DNA of 51,541 nt from Saprospiraceae bacterium (GTDB lineage Bacteria; Bacteroidota; Bacteroidia; Chitinophagales; Saprospiraceae). The stretch covers positions 1 to 51,541 of the forward strand of contig JALHRK010000004.1 of NCBI GenBank assembly GCA_022841505.1. Reading direction: 5' to 3'. A program made the translations under genes and the position numbers. Positions within the stretch are counted from its first letter, which is position 1, and the number at the start of each line of letters is the position of its first letter. This document shows positions 35,156 through 41,727 of the stretch, one piece after another. Under the pieces are notes generated by a model that saw only the letters and a list, made by a program, of their open reading frames with translations, made no database searches and was not told where the DNA came from.

Positions 35156-35320
35156 AGTGAGGGTGTCGCTCTAAGTGTAGGTTTTTTAGGTGTCATCTGC
35201 TGAGGCACGAAGCAGGTGACATCTCAAAAAACCGGTTCCCGAATCGCGAAAATTGAGACGACACCTGCCGCTTAGGGCGGCGAGATGTCGCCTCAATTTT
35301 CGCTAAGTGACGCCCTCACT
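35156..35320. repeat. Predicted three-way-junction element after the giant gene
   Basis: An outer stem (35156-35170 with 35306-35320, 15 bp, two G-T pairs) encloses two long hairpins: 35180-35233 and 35246-35303 (GCGAAAATTGAG near its base). Both hairpins contain AGATGTCRCC-related sequence. The spacing leaves almost no single-stranded bases at the junction. It lies 11 bases past the giant gene stop. The 366-base gap also holds the terminator and promoter at 35351-35409. No gene is seen. Confidence 0.75.
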
Positions 35321-35350
35321 TGCCCCTCCTAAATAACCATTCTTTTTGTA

Positions 35351-35382
35351 AAAACGCGCCCTTGGAAACGAGGGCGCGTTTT
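35351..35382. terminator. Bidirectional terminator-like hairpin
   Basis: Perfect 12-bp stem AAAACGCGCCCT / AGGGCGCGTTTT with an 8-base loop. The T-tract of the stem overlaps the -33 element of the following promoter. Confidence 0.75.
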
Positions 35383-35409
35383 GTGTTTAAAAAAATAAGA
35401 TTACCTTTG
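35380..35409 (+). promoter_or_regulatory. Promoter of the 1161-residue T9SS protein gene
   Basis: TTTG (35380-35383) and TACCTTTG (35402-35409) are separated by 18 bases, matching the Bacteroidota consensus. The start point would be near 35416, giving a ~95-base leader. Confidence 0.7.
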
Positions 35410-35511
35410 CCAAGCAAACTATCTCATCCCCGCTTTGCGTTTCCATGCAAGGCTGCTATATTTCGCCTGCCGACCCGGCGCGTCGCCCTTCAAATACGAT
35501 AAAAATCAATA

Positions 35512-38500
35512 ATGATGCGGGTAAAACTTTTACTCTTGCTCTGCGCGTTAGGCTGCTCCGTGCGCCTGTACAGCCAGATTGACGTCCAAATTACCATCAA
35601 CAGCGGCGTGGCGACCACGACCTGTAGTGACCTGTTCAGCGGGCCTGACCCCCTTTGGCAGGTGAACATCAACAACGAAGGCTGGGAAACCTATCCCCAG
35701 GAAGCGTTGTGCTTTAATAGTTTACCCAATTTGCAATATACGGCTTCCTACGCCTGTCCGGCCGATGTACCGGCCCAAATCACCGTGTGTTTCCGGGCAT
35801 TTGAAAACGACGGGCTGTTTCCGGTTTTTTGCCAAATTGACGCCGCTTGCAGCGAAACCATCTGCCAGGATTTTTCCCTGCCGGCTCCCGGCACGAGCAT
35901 CAGCCATACGCTGGCTTTAGCGGCAGGCCTCAGTTCGGGAGGCGAAGTGAGTTTCACCATCAGCAGCGCAAACCAGGGCGTTGCAACAAATGACCTGCTT
36001 TGCAATGCAATAGACCTTGGCGTACTCACTTTTGGGGATACGATCGGCGATGCAAACCTGGGGCAATTTAGCAACTATTGCGCCACCAACGCCAACGAGC
36101 CCAACCCGGGAAGCCAGGGATATTTTGTGAACGACGTGGGCGTCTGGTTTCGGTTTCAAACAGGACCCACCCCGGGATCCCTGATTTTGCTGGATGTTTT
36201 AAGCGACCCGGAAGCGACGGGCGACCCCATTGAGTTGCAGGCCGCTGCCTATTTATCGTCAGATGAAACCTGTAACGGAACCATGACTTTAGTTTCCGAG
36301 AGCGCGTTTTTAGATTACGTGCCCGGGAATGACCTCCAATTCCGGCTGGTCTGCCCGCAGCCCAATCGCACCTACTATGTGCTGGTGGACGGCAACGGGA
36401 TGAACGACCCCGATTTATTGCAAGGGGTGTTTGGCATCGCGGTGAGCTCGCTGGACGTACAGGAAGGTGGCAACCTGCGCTGCCAGTTTGAAGACCTTGG
36501 CCCCGTACCTCCCAACGGTTCGGTAAGTACCAACGGCCCGCGTTCCAATTATTGCGCAACCGCAATAGGCGACCCGTTCATTGCCGCTTTCATCAGCCAG
36601 CATTCGGTCTGGTTTCGCTTTGTTGCGCCGCCTTCCGGGCACGTGGTTATTCAGGGGATCAGCGACCCAACAGTTGATCCACTGGGGGTTCAAATTGCGG
36701 TTTACCGTTCGCTGAACAACAGTTGCAACGGATTTTTCAGCCACGTGGGCAGTGGATACACCGACATTGACCTCGATGAGCAGTTGGAATTGAGTTGTTT
36801 GTTTCCCGGCACGCCTTACTGGATCCTTATAGATGGCGATGGCGGCAACGGCCAGGGCGTTTTTTCTTTGAACGTGTACGATGCCGGAGACATCACCCCG
36901 GTAACGATGCTGGACACCACCCTTTGCGCCGGACAAAGTCTCCAGGTTGGGAATTCGCTGTACAATGCCACCGGTATTTACAACGATACCCTCCAGGTTT
37001 TTGCCGGTTGCGACAGCATCATCATTTCCAACATCACCGTGTTGTCGCCCATAGACGTCACCGTGGTACAAACGATGCTGGCAATCGGGGAAGGCAACAA
37101 CAACGGCGCGGCCACGGTTAGCGCCACCGGGGGCGCCGGAAATTATACCTATGCCTGGTGCAGCGGAGAAACCACCGCGCAGGCCATCGCACTGACTGGT
37201 GGCGCCAATTGCTGCGTAACCGTCACCGACGCAGCCGGCTGTGAAATGGAGCATTGTTTTGAAGTGGATTTTACAACACAAATCATTCCTACCATTACCA
37301 ACGACACGGTTGCCTGCCATGGGAATACGGATGGCGAATTGGTCTTTTCAGCGATCAATGGTTTTCCTCCTTACCAATATACCTGGCGAAACCAGAACAA
37401 CACCATCAACGGTTCCGGTACGATAATGGCAGCCGGCGATGAAATTTCAATCCCCAACCTGCCTGCCGGTACGTATACCTTTTCAGTTTTTGACGCTTTC
37501 TACGATACGACGTTCACCGCTTTGGTGGTAGAACCGGATCCTTTAGTAATTGATATTTTGAATATTGACGACGCGTCGTGTTTCGGCTTTTGCGATGGCG
37601 GATTGCAGGTAGAAGTTACCGGGGGTACTGGCGCTTACCAGTTGAGTTGGTCAGGGGGCGTCCCTCCTGTTTCCAATCCCAATCAACTCTGCGCGGGCAA
37701 TTACCGCCTGACGGTGACGGATGCCAACGCCTGTATGAGTACGCTGGAAGTGAATGTGGGGCAACCGGCGGAGTTCATTGCAAACGCTGCGCTGGTGAAT
37801 CCGGTTTCCTGTTTTGGCGGCAGCGATGGCCGGATAACGGTTGTCACCAATGGTACCCCAACCCAATACATTTGGAGCAACGGCCAGAATACCGCTAATG
37901 TTGGCGGCCTGACCACGGGCTTTTACGATGTGACGGTGGTGAACAGCGATGGTTGCGAAGATTATTCGAGTATACAGGTGCCACAACCGAATCAGCCGCT
38001 GCTCGCAACGATCGAAGTGCTTAAACCCATCAGTTGTTTTGGCGAAAGCGACGGTACTTTGCAAACGACCGTTACCGGGGATGCCCTTTCTTTGAGTTAC
38101 AACTGGAGCAATGGCGCGGCCTCACAGGCAGCTACCGGCCTGGCTAAGGGAACCTATTCCGTTACCGCAACCAATGAAAAAGGCTGTACGGCAACCAATA
38201 CCTTCCAACTTGCTGAACCTTCGGATATTACAGCTTCGTTGAGCGTCAAAAACCTCAACTGTCTGGACGGGCCTTCTGATGGCATTATCTTCATAGATGC
38301 GGTTAGCGGTGGCACGCCTGATTACCGGTTTTCAGTAGACGGGGTTGTGTTCACCAGCATTCCCGAACTGCGCAACCTGCCTCCCGCGACCTATGATGTG
38401 GTCGTTGCGGATGCGGCCGGGTGCGAAAAAAGCTACCCGGCAACCATTATGGGGCCGCCAGTGTTGAATGTTACAGCAGGGGAAGATATTTTGATTCCGC

Positions 38501-38997
38501 TTGGAGCAACCGTTGAATTGACGGCGCTTGCAAACAGTGTGAACATCACCTATTCCTGGTCGCCCGGGGATACGTCCGGCGTGAAAAACACCCCTTCCAT
38601 CCGCGTGATGCCGTTAGAGTCTACTTTGTACAATGTACAAGTGATGGATACCACGACCTTCTGCAAAGCGGCCGACAACATCTTCGTTACGGTGAGCAAG
38701 GAACGCAAGGTGTTCATTCCCAATGCCTTCACTCCGGATGGAGACGGCATCAATGACGGGCTGATGATTTTTGGCGGACTGGGTATCCGGGCCGTGAAAA
38801 GTTTTCGGGTTTTTACCCGAACAGGAAGTATGGTTTTTGAGCAAACCGGTTTCCAGCCCAACGATCCTGCTTATTCCTGGTTTGGAAATTTTAACGACCA
38901 GCCTTTGAATAGCGGCGTTTATGTTTATCTGGCAGAGATCGAATTTTTGGACGGGCTTACTGAAGTCTTTAAAGGTGACGTAACCCTCCTTCGGTAA
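35512..38997 (+). CDS. T9SS-secreted SprB-repeat protein (type B C-terminal domain)
   Basis: A 1161-residue exported protein. The signal peptide ends near LYSQ|IDVQ. Two Cys-containing beta-sandwich modules (around NYCATN...GVWFRFQTG and NYCATAIGDP...SVWFRFVAP) fill residues about 160-470. About six SprB-type repeats (e.g. VSCFGGSDGRITVVTNG, ISCFGESDGTLQTTVTG, each with GTYxVTVTxxxGC) span about 530-1000. The C-terminal CHU_C/type B domain runs from IPNAFTPDGDGINDGL to EVFKGDVTLLR. SprB repeats are known from adhesins used in gliding. Its own promoter lies at 35380. The stop codon directly touches a copy of the variable-stem inverted repeat. Confidence 0.92.
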   Translation: MMRVKLLLLLCALGCSVRLYSQIDVQITINSGVATTTCSDLFSGPDPLWQVNINNEGWETYPQEALCFNSLPNLQYTASYACPADVPAQITVCFRAFENDGLFPVFCQIDAACSETICQDFSLPAPGTSISHTLALAAGLSSGGEVSFTISSANQGVATNDLLCNAIDLGVLTFGDTIGDANLGQFSNYCATNANEPNPGSQGYFVNDVGVWFRFQTGPTPGSLILLDVLSDPEATGDPIELQAAAYLSSDETCNGTMTLVSESAFLDYVPGNDLQFRLVCPQPNRTYYVLVDGNGMNDPDLLQGVFGIAVSSLDVQEGGNLRCQFEDLGPVPPNGSVSTNGPRSNYCATAIGDPFIAAFISQHSVWFRFVAPPSGHVVIQGISDPTVDPLGVQIAVYRSLNNSCNGFFSHVGSGYTDIDLDEQLELSCLFPGTPYWILIDGDGGNGQGVFSLNVYDAGDITPVTMLDTTLCAGQSLQVGNSLYNATGIYNDTLQVFAGCDSIIISNITVLSPIDVTVVQTMLAIGEGNNNGAATVSATGGAGNYTYAWCSGETTAQAIALTGGANCCVTVTDAAGCEMEHCFEVDFTTQIIPTITNDTVACHGNTDGELVFSAINGFPPYQYTWRNQNNTINGSGTIMAAGDEISIPNLPAGTYTFSVFDAFYDTTFTALVVEPDPLVIDILNIDDASCFGFCDGGLQVEVTGGTGAYQLSWSGGVPPVSNPNQLCAGNYRLTVTDANACMSTLEVNVGQPAEFIANAALVNPVSCFGGSDGRITVVTNGTPTQYIWSNGQNTANVGGLTTGFYDVTVVNSDGCEDYSSIQVPQPNQPLLATIEVLKPISCFGESDGTLQTTVTGDALSLSYNWSNGAASQAATGLAKGTYSVTATNEKGCTATNTFQLAEPSDITASLSVKNLNCLDGPSDGIIFIDAVSGGTPDYRFSVDGVVFTSIPELRNLPPATYDVVVADAAGCEKSYPATIMGPPVLNVTAGEDILIPLGATVELTALANSVNITYSWSPGDTSGVKNTPSIRVMPLESTLYNVQVMDTTTFCKAADNIFVTVSKERKVFIPNAFTPDGDGINDGLMIFGGLGIRAVKSFRVFTRTGSMVFEQTGFQPNDPAYSWFGNFNDQPLNSGVYVYLAEIEFLDGLTEVFKGDVTLLR

Positions 38998-39123
38998 GTG
39001 TCTGTTTTTATAGTCCGATAGCTGCGTTATGCCAGGCCCAAAAAACGGTCACTTACTCGAGTAGGCTCCCGTTTTTTGGGCCTGGCATGCCTTGCTCTCG
39101 GACGCTAAAAATCAGACAATAAA
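38998..39123. repeat. Variable-stem inverted repeat, copy 2
   Basis: Same architecture as 5615-5747. The inner stem CAGGCCCAAAAAACGG (39033-39048) pairs with CCGTTTTTTGGGCCTG (39069-39084), a different sequence from copies 1 and 3. The apex is TTACTCGAGTA. It begins right after the TAA of the SprB-repeat gene. With copy 3 it flanks the dodecin gene in inverted orientation. Confidence 0.9.
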
Positions 39124-39164
39124 TACGTTAGTGAGTATTATTTCTTCACCATAAAACTATAATT

Positions 39165-39377
39165 ATGGCCATTGTAAAAGTCATCGAAGTGATTGCTTCG
39201 TCAGAAAAAAGTATCGAAGATGCGATTCAAAATGCAGTTTCGGAAGTGTCAAAAAGCATCCGCAACATTGATTCCGTTTATGTGAAAGACATCAAGGCAC
39301 ACGTGAAAGATGGAAAAATCACCACGTATGGGGTAATTTGCAACCTCTCCTTTCGGGTTGACAATGCAGCAGACTAA
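39165..39377 (+). CDS. Dodecin-family flavin-binding protein
   Basis: A 70-residue protein typical of dodecins, small cytoplasmic dodecamers that bind flavins and buffer free riboflavin/FMN. The sequence VKVIEVIASSEKSIEDAIQNAVSEVSKSIRNIDSVYVKDIKAHV, with the beta-alpha-beta-beta pattern and C-terminal YGVICNLSFRVD, matches the family. The usual ring-stacking Trp is replaced by Tyr39 (VYVKD). It stands alone between copies 2 and 3 of the variable-stem repeat, each about 40-70 bases away, and is followed by its own terminator-like hairpin. Confidence 0.92.
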   Translation: MAIVKVIEVIASSEKSIEDAIQNAVSEVSKSIRNIDSVYVKDIKAHVKDGKITTYGVICNLSFRVDNAAD

Positions 39378-39387
39378 GTGCTTTGTT

Positions 39388-39421
39388 TTCAGGAGGCTGT
39401 GTTATCATGCAGCCTCCTGAA
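39388..39421 (+). terminator. Terminator-like hairpin after the dodecin gene
   Basis: Perfect 12-bp stem TTCAGGAGGCTG / CAGCCTCCTGAA, 10-base loop, followed by ATTCATTTTAC. The T-tract is weak but the hairpin lies 10 bases past the stop. Confidence 0.7.
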
Positions 39422-39445
39422 ATTCATTTTACTAATTAGTACCCG

Positions 39446-39579
39446 CCCATTTAGTCAGTGTCTGTTCTTTAGAGTTCGAGAGCAAGGCATGCAAAGGCCA
39501 GAAAATCGGAGTTTACTCGCGTAAATGACGCTTTTCTGGCCTTTGCATAACGCAGCTATCGGGCTATAAAGACAGACAC
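39446..39579. repeat. Variable-stem inverted repeat, copy 3 (reverse orientation)
   Basis: Reverse-orientation copy of the element at 5615 and 38998. Inner stem AAAGGCCAGAAAA (39493-39505) pairs with TTTTCTGGCCTTT (39532-39544). The apex is TTTACTCGCGTAAA. CATTTAGTCAGTGTCTG at 39448-39464 matches the end of copy 1. It ends 3 bases from the stop of the CBS-pair gene and, on that gene's sense strand, the same arm follows the stop as in copy 2. Confidence 0.9.
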
Positions 39580-39582
39580 TGA

Positions 39583-40017
39583 TCAAGCCTGGGTAATGTA
39601 ATGTTCTAAGCTTTCAATACGAAAAGCCTGCTCGTTGATGAACGCCGACACAATGTCTCCAATGCTCAATACCCCGATGACCTGATCGCCTTCTTTTACC
39701 GGCAAGTGCCGGAACCGCTTCTCAGACATCAACTTCAGGCAATCCTCTATGGTATGCTGGCGGGAAACAAAAAACGGGTTGCCCGACATAACCTCCGAAA
39801 TAGGGGTGCTTTTTGCTTTTCGACCTTTGATAATCCCCTTCCGGGCATAATCGCGTTCTGAAAATACACCTACCAATGCTTCGCCTTCCATGACCAGCAC
39901 AGCACCAATGTTATAGGTTTCCATCACCTCCAGCGCTTCGATCACCATTTGATCCGGGCGCACAGCGTAGACTTTATTGACTTTTTTATGGGAAAGTAGT
40001 TGGTTAACGGTAAGCAT
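39583..40017 (-). CDS. CBS-domain pair protein
   Basis: A 144-residue cytoplasmic protein made of two CBS domains: residues about 15-65 (IEALEVMETYNIGAVLVMEGEALVGVFSERDYARKG) and about 75-130 (MSGNPFFVSRQHTIEDCLKLM...RHLPVKEGDQVIGVLSIGDIV). CBS pairs bind adenine nucleotides such as AMP or ATP and sense energy state. No catalytic domain is attached, so its target is unknown. The gene ends next to a variable-stem repeat. Confidence 0.9.
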   Translation of the reverse strand: MLTVNQLLSHKKVNKVYAVRPDQMVIEALEVMETYNIGAVLVMEGEALVGVFSERDYARKGIIKGRKAKSTPISEVMSGNPFFVSRQHTIEDCLKLMSEKRFRHLPVKEGDQVIGVLSIGDIVSAFINEQAFRIESLEHYITQA

Positions 40018-40148
40018 AGTTGAAACGTAGTTTTAAGCGCCTGTTCAAATCCCGAACAAACTCTAAGTTAGGACTTCGATTGTAATTGCCTAAAAATATT
40101 GTTTATGTTTTGAATTTCGCAAAATTTTGATCTTATTTTTTGTTTGAA

Positions 40149-41564
40149 TCAAGAATTACTTCCTTTTTCCAGCACCCGCTGCATCAACCAATCTTTTTCA
40201 GCCAACAGCTCCGTTTCCAGAATTTCCTGCCGCAATTGTTGCCGGGCCGCCATTTTGCCGGGCGGTAACATGATGAGTTTGCGTACAAACCGAATGGTAT
40301 TGAGGTAGGCCGTTTGTTGTTGCTCGCCGATTTGGCGTTTGCGCCGCAGGTAGGTATGCAGGCTGTCCAACAAGCTGTCCAGCGCATTGTGGGCGCCCGT
40401 TTCGTAATACATGCGAACCAGCATGGTTTTGGCAACTAAGTTGTGCAAAACATCGTCGAAATCCATTTTCTGGAGCAGTGGCATAGCCTGGTCGTAATGG
40501 CCGGTTTCGCAATAATAGCGCGCTAAATTGAAGGCATAAGCGCCTTCCCGTTGCGCTTCCGGGAGTTTTTCGCGGTAGGTTTCCAAAAAATTACGCACCC
40601 ACTCAAATTCGTTGCCACGCAGCGCCACCAGCGCAATATTGGTGTAGGTGAACCGGGAAAGTTGACCGTGTTCCAGAAAGGCGTCGGCAGCAAGGCCGGC
40701 CTGGTACAAATCGAGCACTTCACGCAGCCATATATTTTGCCGAAGGTTGATGCGGTTGATGCAAAAATTAACCGCTAGCAAATAAATGTCGCGCAATTCG
40801 TGCTGTGGAAATTGTTGATTAGCAGCCTCCAATTGGGCTTTCAACGCAAAAAAATGCGCTTCTTCCTGCGGTTCGCTGAGCGATAAATAGCCGTAATAAT
40901 ATACGGCAATGGCAGGGATATTCAGCAATTGCGGGCGTTCGCGTACATAATTTAGGACGGCGGGCAAGATGCCTGCGTCAAATTCAGCTTGCAGGACTTT
41001 ACGCCGGCTTTGCACCATGCAGGCATTTTTCAACTTTTCAGCAATGAAAGCTATGTCGTGCCATTCAGATAGCCGCTGCAGCCGCTCTGCCTCCGAACGC
41101 CCCGACTGGATGGAGTGCTGGTAGTCTTCCATCGCGAGCCGGTAGTTGAACCGGTAATGGGGGGCATCGCGCTGTGGCCGGGCTTCGTGGAGCTGACGAA
41201 GCCGCTCGTAAGTGGTCTGGAAATGGCGTTCCAACCCGCGTTGCCGGCAGGCGCTCAACAGATTAAGCAACTGTTCTGATTCATCAGCCTGCCATTCATC
41301 CCAAGCCAGATAAGCCTCTGCTGCGCGCAATAGGTAGTTGGAAACATGGTGCACTTTTGCCGGATTTTCAGGGGCTTCAGGAAATAGAAATGCAGATAAA
41401 TTTTCCGAGGTTGTCTCCATGCGATCGCTCGGCTTTTGTTGCCTGAAATACTGAAACAACCGTTGCACAGCGGAATGTTTGTTGTGCAGCGGGCTCGCTA
41501 AAAACTTTCCAAACCAGTGCCAGTCTTTTTTTTGAAATGAATTCAGGATTTCTAAAGCCTTCAT
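40149..41564 (-). CDS. Hypothetical helical-repeat (TPR-like) protein
   Basis: A 471-residue cytoplasmic-type protein with no signal peptide. It is rich in aromatic and Leu/Ala positions in helical pairs (AYAFNLARYYCETGHYDQAMPLLQKM; SRFTYTNIALVALRGNEFEWVRNFLETYREKLPEA), suggesting TPR-like solenoid helices in the second half. The N-terminus begins MKALEILNSFQKKDWHWFGKFLASPLHNKH. No known domain is recognised. It resembles a family seen in Saprospiria-type genomes, but this is from memory only. Divergent from the type A T9SS gene, so a shared promoter region of about 160 bases lies upstream. Confidence 0.75.
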   Translation of the reverse strand: MKALEILNSFQKKDWHWFGKFLASPLHNKHSAVQRLFQYFRQQKPSDRMETTSENLSAFLFPEAPENPAKVHHVSNYLLRAAEAYLAWDEWQADESEQLLNLLSACRQRGLERHFQTTYERLRQLHEARPQRDAPHYRFNYRLAMEDYQHSIQSGRSEAERLQRLSEWHDIAFIAEKLKNACMVQSRRKVLQAEFDAGILPAVLNYVRERPQLLNIPAIAVYYYGYLSLSEPQEEAHFFALKAQLEAANQQFPQHELRDIYLLAVNFCINRINLRQNIWLREVLDLYQAGLAADAFLEHGQLSRFTYTNIALVALRGNEFEWVRNFLETYREKLPEAQREGAYAFNLARYYCETGHYDQAMPLLQKMDFDDVLHNLVAKTMLVRMYYETGAHNALDSLLDSLHTYLRRKRQIGEQQQTAYLNTIRFVRKLIMLPPGKMAARQQLRQEILETELLAEKDWLMQRVLEKGSNS

Positions 41565-41594
41565 AGGAGTACGAATTGTTTGCGTGCGTGCAAT

Positions 41595-41626
41595 AAACCT
41601 ATAAGTTTCTAAAACCTTATAGGCTT
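41595..41626. repeat. Imperfect palindrome AAACCTATAAG..CTTATAGG, third copy
   Basis: Related to the perfect 33-bp palindromes at 17959 and 27723 but with several changes (GTTTCT centre, AGGCTTT end). It lies in the divergent promoter region between the helical-repeat protein and type A T9SS genes. Confidence 0.75.
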
Positions 41627-41667
41627 TCCGAAAGGTAAAAAAAATCCGAGAATCGCTCTTTTTTGTT

Positions 41668-41700
41668 TTTGATAAAAGGCAGCAAACAGGTGTACTTTTG
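41668..41700 (+). promoter_or_regulatory. Promoter of the type A T9SS protein gene
   Basis: TTTG at 41668-41671 and TACTTTTG at 41693-41700, separated by 21 bases. The -7 box fits TAnnTTTG. The ATG is 28 bases downstream. Confidence 0.6.
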
Positions 41701-41727
41701 ACTCAACATTTTGAATAACGATTCCGT

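Noticed and set aside
38998-39579. Repeat copies 2 and 3 as integron attC sites around a dodecin cassette.
   Set aside because: The copies are inverted relative to each other, lack the RYYYAAC/GTTRRRY core pair, and there is no integrase in the window.
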